DNA of 64,000 bases from Clostridiales bacterium (GCA_019423635.1 JAHZBA010000001.1:124001-188000), one strand, 5' to 3'. Counted from the first letter of the stretch, positions 1 to 8,645 are shown. The notes: a model not told the origin generated them from the letters alone. Numbers and translations: made by a program.

Positions 1-1
1 C

Positions 2-1054
2 GCCTGTTCTGTGCTGGCGGTCGCCGCCGCGGCGGCAGGCGGAGCGGAGGACCCGCTGGCGTCCCTGAGCTATCTCACCGGCGCCTTCACCTCTGCCCTG
101 GACGCCGAGGTGGACCGGCGGCTGGACGAGTCGGACCAAAAGATTCTGGCGGGAGGTGGAGACCTGGCTGCCGCGTCGGAGGGAGCGGCCGTCTGGACGG
201 AAAAGAGGATGAAGCGGGGGGACCTGCTGATGGTCTCCACCGGCGGAGGCGCCCTGCTGCTGGCGGGGGAGGGACAGATCGCCGTGACCGGCGGCGCCGT
301 GGTGGATGTCACCACCGGCCGGGAGGTTCCTTCCGGCAGCGCCATGGTGGTGAACCACCGGTATCTGGCGGCGGAGGACACCTCCGCCACGTTCATCGTC
401 ACCTCCAAGACGGCGGTTTTGGACTATCAGGGCCCCTGTGAGCTCTCCTGGTCCGAGGATGTGGACTACAACGCCATGGCCGCCGCGCTGAAGCAGCTGA
501 ACCTCTTCCGGGGCACCTTCACCGGCTACGGCGAGGGCTATGACCTGGAGAAGGCCCCCACCCGCCTGCAGGCCCTGATCATGTTCATCCGGGTGCTGGG
601 GGAGGAGGAGCGGGCCCTGGCCTGGACCGGCACCACGCCCTTTACGGATGTGGCCAAGGGCTCTGAGGCGGAGAAGTACGTGGGCTATGCCTACGAGCGG
701 GGCTACACCAACGGTTTCAGCGCCACGCAGTTCCGTCCCGGCAGCGCGGTGAACGCCTATCAGTATACGGAGTTTGTGCTGCGGGCCATGGGCTACAGCT
801 CCGCCGCCAACACGAACCTGGCGGACACCCTGGACCGGGCCCGAATCGCCGGAGTGCTGACCTCCGGGGAGACCGCCGCCATCCGGGCGGACAAGTTCCT
901 CCGGGCGGATCTGGTATACATCTCCTACTATGCCCTGGATGCGCTGATGCCGGAGGGGGACCGGACGCTGGGGCAGACCCTGGCGGACCAGGGCGTCTTT
1001 ACGGAGGAGGCCTGGCTGGAGGCCAAGACGCTGGTGACCAGCCGGCGCATGTGA
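2..1054 (+). CDS. S-layer-homology (SLH) domain protein, 5' end outside window
   Basis: Likely secreted, wall-associated protein. The reading frame is open to the window edge, and the first residues (ACSVLAVAAAAAGGA) look like the end of a signal-peptide hydrophobic core, so the true start lies upstream and the GTG at 11 is probably internal. The middle (about residues 40-140) is beta-rich and unassigned. The C-terminal half carries SLH-type sequence: PTRLQALIMFIRVLGEEE, then TPFTDVAKGSEAEKYVGYAYERG and FRPGSAVNAYQYTEFVLRAMG, the pattern by which Firmicutes proteins bind secondary wall polymers. The stop is TGA at 1052-1054, followed by 255 bp without a clear gene. The SLH assignment is firm; the role of the N-terminal part is unknown. 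Confidence 0.8.
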   Translation, partial: ACSVLAVAAAAAGGAEDPLASLSYLTGAFTSALDAEVDRRLDESDQKILAGGGDLAAASEGAAVWTEKRMKRGDLLMVSTGGGALLLAGEGQIAVTGGAVVDVTTGREVPSGSAMVVNHRYLAAEDTSATFIVTSKTAVLDYQGPCELSWSEDVDYNAMAAALKQLNLFRGTFTGYGEGYDLEKAPTRLQALIMFIRVLGEEERALAWTGTTPFTDVAKGSEAEKYVGYAYERGYTNGFSATQFRPGSAVNAYQYTEFVLRAMGYSSAANTNLADTLDRARIAGVLTSGETAAIRADKFLRADLVYISYYALDALMPEGDRTLGQTLADQGVFTEEAWLEAKTLVTSRRM

Positions 1055-1253
1055 GAACCCGTATTCACAACCGTTGAACGCCGCCTGAGCGGGCCTCTTG
1101 CCGTCTTGCCGCGTTAAAAAATCTTGAAATCCACAAAGGATTCCTGCGATTTTTTGCCTTGCAAAACGACAAAATCCCTCGCCCATCCGGTATCCCCCGG
1201 TGATGAATACAGGTTTTGAATTCAGGTTCGGATGCACCACAGATCGGGGAGTG

Positions 1254-1261
1254 CATATGAT
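1254..1261 (+). promoter_or_regulatory. Possible sporulation-sigma -10 element (CATATGAT)
   Basis: CATATGAT fits the CATAnnnT -10 pattern of the mother-cell sigma factors E and K and lies 49 bp upstream of the Cys-rich gene at 1310. The -35 side is poorly defined (an AC dinucleotide near 1236-1240). This is a weak, single-element match, recorded only because Cys-rich tiny proteins are often spore-surface components. Confidence 0.2.
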
Positions 1262-1309
1262 GGTTTGAGATCGCTTCCAGCGGTCAACACTTCATAGGAG
1301 GTCCCTGTA

Positions 1310-1507
1310 ATGTGCAATAACGGTTTTGGCGGCGGCAACTGCTGCTGGATCATCATCCTGCTGATCATCGTCTGGTGCTGCTGCGGCAACAACGGCTGGG
1401 GCGGCAACGGCGGCTACAACTGCTGCTGCGATTGCGGCAGCTGCTGCAACAATGGCTGCAACTGCGGCTGCAACTGCAACAACTGCAATCCCGCTCCCTG
1501 CTGCTGA
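1310..1507 (+). CDS. Tiny cysteine/glycine/asparagine-rich membrane-anchored protein
   Basis: A 65-residue protein with 19 cysteines. Residues 13-22 (WIIILLIIVW) form a short hydrophobic segment that could anchor it in a membrane. From residue 23 onward the chain is almost entirely Cys, Gly and Asn, with CCC, CDC, CNC and CGC clusters. An AGGAGG ribosome-binding site at 1299-1304 sits correctly before ATG 1310, so it is very likely translated. It resembles the small Clostridia proteins that databases call chorion-class high-cysteine proteins, a name with no functional meaning. The cysteines could bind metal or cross-link into an insoluble layer; nothing here decides between these. A GC-rich hairpin follows the stop. 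Confidence 0.7.
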   Translation: MCNNGFGGGNCCWIIILLIIVWCCCGNNGWGGNGGYNCCCDCGSCCNNGCNCGCNCNNCNPAPCC

Positions 1508-1524
1508 TCGTTCATAAGAGAACA

Positions 1525-1551
1525 GCGCCCCGGGCCACAGGCCCGGGGCGC
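1525..1551 (+). terminator. GC-rich 12-bp hairpin after the Cys-rich gene
   Basis: GCGCCCCGGGCC, loop ACA, then its exact complement. No T-tract follows, so it may terminate weakly or mainly protect the 3' end of the short message. Confidence 0.55.
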
Positions 1552-1666
1552 CTGTGCGTCTCAAGACCGTCGGTTCCCCGGAAAAGAACGGGTTTCTCTG
1601 GCTTTTTCTCAGAGGATATGGTACAATCCCAGAGAATTGCCGGAAGGGCAGAAGAAGGGGGAGCCT

Positions 1667-2386
1667 ATGGAGCAGACTGTTTTTCAAATCGGAGAGATTC
1701 CCGCCGCCGTGTGGGGAGCGCCGTCGGACCGGGTAATCCTGGCGGTCCACGGGCACCAGTCCCACAAGCTGGACGCGCCCATCGCCGTGCTGGCGGAGTG
1801 CGCGGCGCCGGGGCAGGTGCTGAGCTTTGACCTGCCCCAACACGGGGACCGGCAGAACACGGACCGCCCCTGCATGACCCGGACCGGCGCGGAGGATCTG
1901 CGGACGGTACTGGCCTATGCCCGTACACGGTGGGCCCATGTGAGCCTCTTTGCCAACAGTCTGGGGGCCTGGCTTAGTCTGCGGGCGTTGGAGGACGAGC
2001 CCCTGGAGCACGCCTGGTTCCTCTCGCCGCTGGTGGACATGGAGCGGATGGCGGGCAATCTGATGCGCTGGTTTGGGATTTCGGAGGACCGGCTGCGCCG
2101 GGAGGGCGCGGTGCCCACACCGGCGGGACCGACTTTATACTGGGAGGACTTCCAGGACGCCAGGACCTCCCCTGTCCACCGATGGGCGGTGCCTACGGAG
2201 ATCCTGTACGGCGGCGCGGACACGGTGTGCGAGCGGGACACCGTGCAGGCCTTTGCGGACCGTTTCGCCTGCCGGCTGGAGATTGCGGAGGGGATGGAGC
2301 ACTATTTCCACACCCCGGAGCAGATGGCGGTGTACCGGGCATGGCTGAGGCGGACCCTTGGACCTGCGGAAAAAAAGGATTCATAA
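1667..2386 (+). CDS. Alpha/beta hydrolase family protein
   Basis: A 239-residue predicted cytosolic serine hydrolase. The order of elements fits the fold: VILAVHGHQSHK (HG oxyanion loop, about residues 23-34), the nucleophile elbow LFANSLGAW (A-N-S-L-G instead of the usual GxSxG), the acidic residue in YGGADTVCE and the catalytic His in EGMEHYFH near the C terminus. I chose ATG 1667 because GAAGGGGGAG precedes it; an in-frame TTG at 1637 lacks a proper site. The stop codon lies within the Shine-Dalgarno region of the next gene (mrnC), so the two are probably co-transcribed. The substrate cannot be inferred. Confidence 0.8.
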   Translation: MEQTVFQIGEIPAAVWGAPSDRVILAVHGHQSHKLDAPIAVLAECAAPGQVLSFDLPQHGDRQNTDRPCMTRTGAEDLRTVLAYARTRWAHVSLFANSLGAWLSLRALEDEPLEHAWFLSPLVDMERMAGNLMRWFGISEDRLRREGAVPTPAGPTLYWEDFQDARTSPVHRWAVPTEILYGGADTVCERDTVQAFADRFACRLEIAEGMEHYFHTPEQMAVYRAWLRRTLGPAEKKDS

Positions 2387-2396
2387 GGAGAACTCC

Positions 2397-2801
2397 ATGG
2401 AAAACTATTTTGAACTGTCCCTGCCGGATGAGCAGCTGTGCGCTATCAGCTCCATTGGCCTTGCCCACATGGGGGACGCGGTGTTTGAGCTGCTGGCCCG
2501 GAGCTGGCTGTGCGCCCATGGCAAGGCCACCGGCAGGGGGCTGCACCAGGCCGCGGTGGAGCTGGTGCGGGCGGAATCCCAGGCGGAGCGGGCCGGGCGG
2601 ATTCTGCCCCTTTTGAAGGAGGAGGAGCTGGCGGTGTTCCGCCGGGGCCGCAACGCCCAGGTGCATACCGTCCCCGGCCACGCCAGCCGGGCGCAGTATG
2701 CCGCGGCCACGGCGGTGGAGGCGCTGTTTGGCTGGTTGTACCTCAGCGGCCGGCGGGAGCGGGCCAATGAGCTCTTTTGCAGGATGATGGAGGAGGCGTA
2801 G
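2397..2801 (+). CDS. mrnC: Mini-ribonuclease III
   Basis: Mini-III is a dimeric RNase III catalytic domain without a dsRNA-binding domain; in Bacillus it trims the ends of 23S rRNA precursor. This 134-residue protein has the expected length and the catalytic signature HMGDAVFELLAR (Asp27) plus the conserved RRGRNAQVHT segment. ATG 2397 follows AAGGAG at 2385-2390, which overlaps the stop of the upstream hydrolase. The downstream rqcH starts 3 nt after its stop, so this is part of a tight translation-related cluster. Confidence 0.93.
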   Translation: MENYFELSLPDEQLCAISSIGLAHMGDAVFELLARSWLCAHGKATGRGLHQAAVELVRAESQAERAGRILPLLKEEELAVFRRGRNAQVHTVPGHASRAQYAAATAVEALFGWLYLSGRRERANELFCRMMEEA

Positions 2802-2803
2802 TC

Positions 2804-4543
2804 ATGGCACTGGATGCAATCTGTCTGCAGGCCGTTGTGGAGGAGCTGCGGCCGCAGCTGCTGGGCCTGCGGATTGACAAGGTGCAGCAGCCATCGCGGG
2901 ATCAGGTGGTTTTGCTGCTGCGGGGGAACAGGCGGCTGCTGCTGAACGCCGGGGCCAACGCCCCCCGGATTCAGCTGACATCTCTCAGCCGGGAGAACCC
3001 GGCGGAGCCGCCGATGTTCTGTATGCTGCTGCGCAAGCACCTGGTGGGAGCGCGGGTGGCGGCCCTCACCCAGCCCGCTCTGGAGCGGCTGGTCCGGCTG
3101 GAGCTGGATATCACCGACGATTTCGGCCAGCCGGGGAGGCGGACACTGGTGCTGGAGGCCATGGGCCGCCGGTCCAACCTGATCCTGCTGGACGGGGAGG
3201 GGCGGATCATCGAGTGCCTGCGGCGGGTGGATGCGGAGATGTCCGCCCAGCGGCAGGTGCTGCCGGGCCTCTATTACCAGCCGCCGCTCTCCGCGGGGCG
3301 GCTCCCGGTGACGGAGGAGACGGAGGCGGGCTTTCGGGAGAAATTCTCCGCCGCCAATCCCGAGCGGCAGATCGACGCCTTTTTGCTGGATCACTATTTC
3401 GGCCTCTCCCCGCTGCTGGCCCGGGAGCTGGCCTTCCAGGCGGCAGGGGAGACCGACGCCCGCCTCTTCCGGCTCAAAAGCCCGGAGCGGCTGTGGGAGG
3501 GGCTCTCCGGCCTGATAGAGAGGGCGGCGGAGAACCGCTTCACCCCGGTGTGCCTCCGGCGGGAGGGAAAGCCCGTGGAGTTTGCGTGTCTGCCCATTGA
3601 ACAGTACGGCCCCGGCACGGAGCAGGTGACCTATGAGAGCTTCTCCGCCCTGCTGGACGATTTTTACGAGTCCCGGGAGCGGCAGGAGCGGACCCGCCAG
3701 CGGGGGGCGGAGCTGATCCGCACCGCCTCCACTGCCCGGGACCGCCTGCTGCGCAAGCTGGGCCAGCAGGAGAAGGACTACGCCGCCACCCAGCAGCGGG
3801 ACCAGCTGCGGATCTGCGGCGACCTCATCACCGCCAATCTCTACCGGATGGAGCGGGGGCAGAGGAGCCTCACCTGCGAGAACTACTATGATGAGCAGGG
3901 CGGTGAGGTCACCATTGCCCTGGACCCTCTGCTCACCCCCCAGCAGAACGCCGCCAAATACTACAAGCGCTACACCAAAGCCCGCACGGCGGAGCGGTAC
4001 CTCCGGGAACAGATGGAGATTGCCCGGCGGGACGCCGCGTATCTGGAGAGCGTTCTGGAGGAGATCCGCCAGGGGGAGACGGAGCAGGACTTTGCGGACA
4101 TCCGCAGTGAGCTGCGGGAGAGCGGCTTTTTGAAAAAGCAGGGGAAGAAGGAGCCCCGCCGGGCGGCCAAGCCCCGGGAGTTCCGCACCAGCAGCGGCCT
4201 GCGGGTGCTGGTGGGCCGGAACAACCGCCAGAACGACCACTTGACGCTGAAGGAGGCGGACTACCGGGATCTATGGTTCCACACCCAGAAGATCCACGGG
4301 TCCCATGTGATCCTCTGCACCGGCGGACAGGAGGCGGACGAGGACGCCGTCGTGGAGGCCGCGATGATCGCCGCCTGGTACTCCCAGGCCCGGGAGAGCG
4401 GCAACGTTCCGGTGGACTATACCCAGGTTCGGAACGTGAAAAAGCCGGCGGGCGCCCGCCCCGGCATGGTGATCTATCAGACCTGCCGGACGGTGAACGT
4501 CACCCCCCGGGAGGAACTGGTGAAGGCCCTGCGGGTGCGGTGA
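2804..4543 (+). CDS. rqcH: RqcH (NFACT/Rqc2 family) ribosome quality-control factor
   Basis: RqcH binds obstructed 50S subunits carrying peptidyl-tRNA and adds C-terminal alanine tails that mark nascent chains for degradation. The 579-residue protein has the family order: NFACT-N domain (residues 1 to about 200, with NAPRIQLT and MFCMLLRKHL), HhH/coiled-coil middle (about 270-430, rich in Arg/Glu) and a C-terminal NFACT-R domain (EFRTSSGLRVLVGRNNRQND, DLWFHTQKIHGSHVIL). Older names for this family are fibronectin-binding protein A/FbpA. ATG 2804 has AGGAGG at 2791-2796 within the end of mrnC. Confidence 0.93.
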   Translation: MALDAICLQAVVEELRPQLLGLRIDKVQQPSRDQVVLLLRGNRRLLLNAGANAPRIQLTSLSRENPAEPPMFCMLLRKHLVGARVAALTQPALERLVRLELDITDDFGQPGRRTLVLEAMGRRSNLILLDGEGRIIECLRRVDAEMSAQRQVLPGLYYQPPLSAGRLPVTEETEAGFREKFSAANPERQIDAFLLDHYFGLSPLLARELAFQAAGETDARLFRLKSPERLWEGLSGLIERAAENRFTPVCLRREGKPVEFACLPIEQYGPGTEQVTYESFSALLDDFYESRERQERTRQRGAELIRTASTARDRLLRKLGQQEKDYAATQQRDQLRICGDLITANLYRMERGQRSLTCENYYDEQGGEVTIALDPLLTPQQNAAKYYKRYTKARTAERYLREQMEIARRDAAYLESVLEEIRQGETEQDFADIRSELRESGFLKKQGKKEPRRAAKPREFRTSSGLRVLVGRNNRQNDHLTLKEADYRDLWFHTQKIHGSHVILCTGGQEADEDAVVEAAMIAAWYSQARESGNVPVDYTQVRNVKKPAGARPGMVIYQTCRTVNVTPREELVKALRVR

Positions 4544-4566
4544 GACCGTTGGGTTCAAAACGAAGA

Positions 4567-4594
4567 CGCGCCCCCGGCGAAAGCCGGGGGCGCG
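4567..4594. terminator. Bidirectional terminator between rqcH and spoIIR
   Basis: Perfect 12-bp stem (CGCGCCCCCGGC and complement) closed by a GAAA tetraloop between two convergent genes. The minus-strand exit (TCTTCGTTTTG) is the more T-rich. Confidence 0.75.
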
Positions 4595-4599
4595 GGATC

Positions 4600-5247
4600 T
4601 TATCGGGAGAGCCTTTCCTGCAGAGCCTCCCACAGCTCGATGGTCTTGAACTTCAGCACATAGCCGCCGCTCTCCTCCGTGATGAGGCCCACCTCCTCCT
4701 CCGTCAGCCCCGCCTCCAGGGCGGCGGCCGGCACGTCGGCAGAGGCGGCGGCACACAGGGGCGGGAACACCACGCACCACCAGTTCTGCCCCTCCGCCGC
4801 GCCGATCAGCACCCGCAGGGCCAGATACTGCCCGGCGGGCAGCGTGAAGCCGTCATATTCCCGGGTGGGGAAGCGGGTGTCCGTCAGCTCCACCGTCACG
4901 GGATAATCGTACCCGGCCTGGCGGACCACGGCCTCCGCCAGCTGTTCAAACTCCAGCAGATTCCCCCGCAGAAGGCCCTCCGCCTCCCGCCGGTCCGTAG
5001 ACCGGCTCAGCAGCGCCTCCGCCCGGTCCAGCACCACGTCCCGGACCTGCATTTTCAGCGCCTGGTCCTCCTCCGAGTCGGAGTTGGCCAGCACGTGGAG
5101 CCGCACCACCTTGTCCGCCAGGGCGGCCTGGCTCCGCAGAGCCGCGGCCCCGGAGATCAGTAGAACCGCCGCCCCGATCAAAAGGGCGATCTCCCACACT
5201 TTCAACCGCCGTCCGGCGGATTCCGTCGTCTTCATTGCTCGTTCCAT
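4600..5247 (-). CDS. spoIIR: Stage II sporulation protein R
   Basis: SpoIIR is made in the forespore under sigma F and secreted into the intermembrane space, where it triggers SpoIIGA to process pro-sigma E. The protein (up to 215 residues) has one N-terminal membrane/signal segment (about 17-37) and the family hallmarks RLHVLANSDSEEDQALKMQV and GQNWWCVVFPPLC. Two starts are possible: ATG 5247, too close to AGGAAAGG, and ATG 5235, about 12 nt from it; the longer is given. It is monocistronic, with terminators on both sides. It is strong evidence for an endospore programme. Confidence 0.93.
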   Translation of the reverse strand: MERAMKTTESAGRRLKVWEIALLIGAAVLLISGAAALRSQAALADKVVRLHVLANSDSEEDQALKMQVRDVVLDRAEALLSRSTDRREAEGLLRGNLLEFEQLAEAVVRQAGYDYPVTVELTDTRFPTREYDGFTLPAGQYLALRVLIGAAEGQNWWCVVFPPLCAAASADVPAAALEAGLTEEEVGLITEESGGYVLKFKTIELWEALQERLSR

Positions 5248-5460
5248 CCTTTCCTATGTAGACGCAACGCACCGGACTCCCTGGAAATAGCTTTCCGGGT
5301 GGGGAAGCCCGCCGGCGCATTTCATGGGCCCTGCGTCTCCCGCCTGCCGCCGGGCCGTTTTGCGGCCCGCTGCGGAGACGGCAGGTTCCGAAAAGGGACC
5401 TGTTAGGAGGATCATGGACAGAATCTGCAATTTTTATACACCACACCGGCCAAACACCGC

Positions 5461-5500
5461 GAAAAGAGGCCCTGTGACCACAGTCACAGGGCCTCTTTTC
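5461..5500. terminator. 18-bp perfect hairpin terminator downstream of ispE
   Basis: GAAAAGAGGCCCTGTGAC, loop CACA, then the exact complement ending CTCTTTTC. It begins one base beyond the ispE stop on the minus strand and has a U-rich 3' arm in either direction. Confidence 0.85.
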
Positions 5501-5501
5501 A

Positions 5502-6383
5502 TCAGATGTTTTCTATTCCGGTGCATTCCGGCGGTCCGTCTACCGGCTCCGCCAGGAAGACCTGCGCATAGCGGCCTTTGAGCGCCTCTGCCGCCTCCTT
5601 CGCCGCCGCCTGCGTTTGGAACAGCCCGAACACCGTGGGGCCGGACCCGCTCATGGAGGCGTTCAGTGCCCCGAGATCCCGCAGGGCGGTCTTGATCTCC
5701 GCCACCGCCGCGGCCTCCGGCGGCGGCAGCACCTCCTCAAATACGTTTTGAAGGAGCCCTGCCACCCCCTCCAGGTCTCCGGCCTCCAGGGCCGCCGTCA
5801 TGGCGGCGGTGTCAGGCCGGCGGGTGATGCGGGCGGCATCCGCCAGGGCAAACAGCCGGGGAGTCGGGAGGTCGAAATCCGGCTTGCACAGGACGATCCG
5901 GCAGGAGGGCAGAGGCGGCAGATTCGTCAGGCGCTCCCCCCGTCCCTCCGCCAGGCAGGTGCCGCAGCGGAGGCAGAAGGGCACGTCGCTGCCTACGGAC
6001 AGGCCGATCCGCTCCAGCTCCGCCTCCGGGAGCGCCGGAGCGTACCGGTCCCGCAGAAGACGCAGAAGCGCCGCCACGTCGGCGCTGCCGCCCCCCAGCC
6101 CCGCGTAGGCGGGGACCCGCTTTTCCACGGTGACTGCCAGGGCCGGCATGGGGCGGCGGAGGAAGGCGAAAAACGATTCCGCGGCCCGCTGCTCCAGACT
6201 CTTTTTCCCTGCCGGACGGAAGGCGGCACGGAGGGTGAAGCCCTCCTCCGCTGTCTGGAGGCAGACGGTGTCGCAGAGGGAGATGGACTGCATGACCATC
6301 CGCAGGTCGTGGTAACCGTCCGGCCGGGACCCCAGGATGTCCAGCGCCAGGTTGATCTTGGCAGGAGCCGGTCTCTCACACAT
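5502..6383 (-). CDS. ispE: 4-diphosphocytidyl-2-C-methyl-D-erythritol kinase
   Basis: Fourth step of the non-mevalonate (MEP) isoprenoid pathway: ATP-dependent phosphorylation of CDP-methylerythritol. The 293-residue GHMP kinase has the N-terminal PAKINLALDILGSRPDGYHD motif, the glycine-rich ATP loop AYAGLGGGSADVAALL and the C-terminal SGSGPTVFGLF motif. Length is normal. ATG 6383 follows AAGGGGGGC. It lies 29 nt downstream of the DUF1015 gene on the same strand, so they may share a transcript, and it ends at a strong hairpin. Confidence 0.95.
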   Translation of the reverse strand: MCERPAPAKINLALDILGSRPDGYHDLRMVMQSISLCDTVCLQTAEEGFTLRAAFRPAGKKSLEQRAAESFFAFLRRPMPALAVTVEKRVPAYAGLGGGSADVAALLRLLRDRYAPALPEAELERIGLSVGSDVPFCLRCGTCLAEGRGERLTNLPPLPSCRIVLCKPDFDLPTPRLFALADAARITRRPDTAAMTAALEAGDLEGVAGLLQNVFEEVLPPPEAAAVAEIKTALRDLGALNASMSGSGPTVFGLFQTQAAAKEAAEALKGRYAQVFLAEPVDGPPECTGIENI

Positions 6384-6412
6384 GAAAAGCCCCCCTTACA
6401 AGGTCCGCGCCG

Positions 6413-7693
6413 TTACTTGATCCGCCGGGCCTCCACATAGTACCGCTTATCCTGGGCGTGCCCCATGGAGAAGGTCTTCCGGGGCAGCACCCCATCCGCC
6501 ATCACCGTCTTGAACAGCTGCTCCTTGCCCATGGCCGGCAGCTTGAAGCCGATGTTTCCGGGCTGGCGGCCCAGCTGGTCGGTGACCTCGTCGCCGTGGA
6601 TGTAGTCCACCTCACCGCCGTGCTCCTGGACGTATCCGTCCAAAAACGCCTGAAGGGTTCCCACCGCCAGCTGCATTTTGGGATGCGGCACCGTGATCTG
6701 TCCGCTGTGACCGGCGTAGGTGTAGGCAATCACATGTCCCGTCCCGGCGCCCTCGTGGGCCCCGGGATAGAAGGCCCGGAAGGCCTCCAGCAGCTTCTCC
6801 GGCTCCACGCCGAATACAACCCGGTGGATCGGCTCAAAGCCCAGGGCCTCGTCGTGGTTGTTCACCACCTCCACCAGGGCGTAGCGGGCGGGGAGATTGG
6901 CCCACTCCGCCTCCGGCGTCACCTTCTTCAGATCCTCGTAGCACTGCTTTGCCGTGGCCAGGGAGTGATTGCCGTCGCCCACGGCGAAGAGCAGGGGCGC
7001 GGCGTCTCCCATCCCGTATTTCCGCTCCATCTCCTCCGGTGTGCACAGCGCCGCCAGGGCCGCTGCCGCCGTGTCCATCTGCGTCCTGGTCAGACGCCAG
7101 CCGGCCAGGTGCCCGCCGCCCTGCTGGAGATCGAAGTCATAGAGCTTCTCCATCCCGCCGCAGTCCCCTGCGAGGGGCTCGATCACCGTCCGGGCCGGGT
7201 CGTCAATCAGCAGCATCACATGGGGCAGCTCCAGGGGGGCGTCCCGGCGGACCTTCACCCGGGGGGGAATCCGGGAGAGGACGGTGCCCTCCGTGGCCCG
7301 GATCAGCGCGCCAGAGCCGGGGGTGAAGTCGTACTGCTCCAGATCCACCATGCCGATGAGTCCACGGCGGATTTTGCCGTCGGACTGGGTGCGCTCAATG
7401 TAAAGCAGCGACTCCGGCAGCTCCCGGAAGAGGCCCTGGTCCAGGTAGGACTCCATGGCGCCGTTGATGTTTTGGATGCGCGCCTCCACATCCGGGGTGT
7501 TCAGCTTCGCCTCCGGCAGAATCAGCCGCAGCGTGGAGGGGGCGTCCTTCACCGTGTCCTCCACCGCCTGCCAGTATTCCGGCTGGGAGGTGAACTGGTC
7601 GCAGGCCACCACGGCCCATTTGGTCATGTCCGCGTCTTTGGGAAGCAGGATGTCCGCGGGCTGAAAGGGGAGATTTTGAAAATGAGCGTTCAT
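6413..7693 (-). CDS. DUF1015 family protein
   Basis: A 426-residue soluble protein of the conserved family DUF1015, function unproven. Visible family features are the N-terminal PADILLPKD and VVACDQFTSQPEYW, a central LFAVGDGNHSLATAK segment resembling the nucleotide-binding GDGHH motif of ParB/Srx-like folds, and a C-terminal GFKLPAMGKEQLFKTV. I chose ATG 7693 (GGACGGTGG upstream) over the longer frame beginning at 7747. It follows thrH by 86 nt on the same strand with a small hairpin (7731-7745) between them. Confidence 0.8.
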   Translation of the reverse strand: MNAHFQNLPFQPADILLPKDADMTKWAVVACDQFTSQPEYWQAVEDTVKDAPSTLRLILPEAKLNTPDVEARIQNINGAMESYLDQGLFRELPESLLYIERTQSDGKIRRGLIGMVDLEQYDFTPGSGALIRATEGTVLSRIPPRVKVRRDAPLELPHVMLLIDDPARTVIEPLAGDCGGMEKLYDFDLQQGGGHLAGWRLTRTQMDTAAAALAALCTPEEMERKYGMGDAAPLLFAVGDGNHSLATAKQCYEDLKKVTPEAEWANLPARYALVEVVNNHDEALGFEPIHRVVFGVEPEKLLEAFRAFYPGAHEGAGTGHVIAYTYAGHSGQITVPHPKMQLAVGTLQAFLDGYVQEHGGEVDYIHGDEVTDQLGRQPGNIGFKLPAMGKEQLFKTVMADGVLPRKTFSMGHAQDKRYYVEARRIK

Positions 7694-7779
7694 CGATCCA
7701 CCGTCCTTTTGAAGTGATGTTTCAGGAAACGCTGACAGGGTCAGCAATTTTCAGATAGAGAGGCCCTTTGCATGGGCCG

Positions 7780-8382
7780 TCAGTCCAGTACGCGCCGGAT
7801 GGCGGCCAGGAGGTCGCCGAACTCCTCGTAGGCCGGCAGCTCCGGATGGTCCTTTTTGATCTGCTCCGTGCTCTTGAACAAAAAGCCCGCCTTGCTGGCC
7901 TGAATCATTCCCAGATCGTTGAAGCTGTCCCCGGCGGCAATGGTCTCGTAGCCGATGGACTGCAGGGCCTTGACGGTGGTGAGCTTGGACTTCTGGCACC
8001 GCATCCGGTAGCCGGTGATCTCTCCGTCCGGGGCCACCTCCAGGGAGTTGCAGAAGATGGTGGGCCAGTTCAGCTTCTCCATCAGAGGCTTGGCAAACTG
8101 CTCAAAGGTGTCGCTGAGGATGAGTACCTGGGTCAGGCTCCGCAGCTCGTCCAGAAAGGCCCTGGCGCCGGGCAGGGGATCGATTTTGGCGATGGTGGCC
8201 TGGATCTCCCGGAGCCCCAGACCGTGCTCTTTCAAAATGGCCAGGCGGTACTGCATCAGCTTGTCATAGTCGGGTTCGTCCCGGGTGGTCCGCCGCAGCT
8301 GCGGAATCCCGCTGGCCTCGGAGAAGGCAATCCAGATTTCCGGGACCAGAACGCCCTCCATATCCAAACATACGATGTTCAT
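7780..8382 (-). CDS. thrH: ThrH-type phosphoserine phosphatase / homoserine phosphotransferase
   Basis: A HAD-superfamily enzyme; in Pseudomonas ThrH dephosphorylates phosphoserine and can move the phosphate to homoserine. The N-terminal catalytic loop reads CLDMEGVLVPEIW (Asp7, with Glu9 in the position usually held by a second Asp), the ThrH signature. Later HAD motifs are LILSDTFEQF (motif II) and AAGDSFNDLGMI (motif IV). The 200-residue length matches the family. ATG 8382 with AAGGAGAG upstream was chosen over the longer frame starting at 8517, which would run through a consensus promoter. Confidence 0.9.
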   Translation of the reverse strand: MNIVCLDMEGVLVPEIWIAFSEASGIPQLRRTTRDEPDYDKLMQYRLAILKEHGLGLREIQATIAKIDPLPGARAFLDELRSLTQVLILSDTFEQFAKPLMEKLNWPTIFCNSLEVAPDGEITGYRMRCQKSKLTTVKALQSIGYETIAAGDSFNDLGMIQASKAGFLFKSTEQIKKDHPELPAYEEFGDLLAAIRRVLD

Positions 8383-8439
8383 GGGATGTTTTCTCTCCTT
8401 ACTCTCCGTGATCCGCGCCCGTCCGGCGCGTTTTTTGCC

Positions 8440-8468
8440 ATTATACAATATCGCGGGATTCCTTTCAA
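8440..8468 (-). promoter_or_regulatory. Sigma-A-type promoter for thrH
   Basis: On the minus strand TTGAAA (8463-8468), 17-bp spacer, TATAAT (8440-8445), about 58 bp upstream of the thrH start. Confidence 0.7.
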
Positions 8469-8608
8469 CGAAATTTGAAAATTTTCGTCTCAGGAGCAAA
8501 AGCGCGGGATGATTCATCCTCTTTCGGGGGAAAATTGGGATCGGATCGAAGTGCTTCGGCCGGAATTTCCCTAGGGAGCCGGGGGTTTGCGGGAAGTCTC
8601 GAAAAACG

Positions 8609-8615
8609 TGTCGAA
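8609..8615 (+). promoter_or_regulatory. Spo0A box (TGTCGAA)
   Basis: Exact match to the TGTCGAA core bound by phosphorylated Spo0A, 31 bp upstream of the spo0A -35 hexamer. It suggests autoregulation, as at spo0A in Bacillus. A 7-bp match alone is weak, but the location is telling. Confidence 0.5.
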
Positions 8616-8645
8616 TCTTTTTTGGAAGAAATTTACACCACCGCC

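Noticed and set aside
2405..4240. 611-residue minus-strand reading frame
   Set aside because: Antisense to mrnC and rqcH, both with catalytic or family motifs.
5414..5581. Small plus-strand ORF with an AGGAGG site at 5405
   Set aside because: It runs through a perfect bidirectional terminator and into antisense of ispE; the encoded sequence has no protein-like features.
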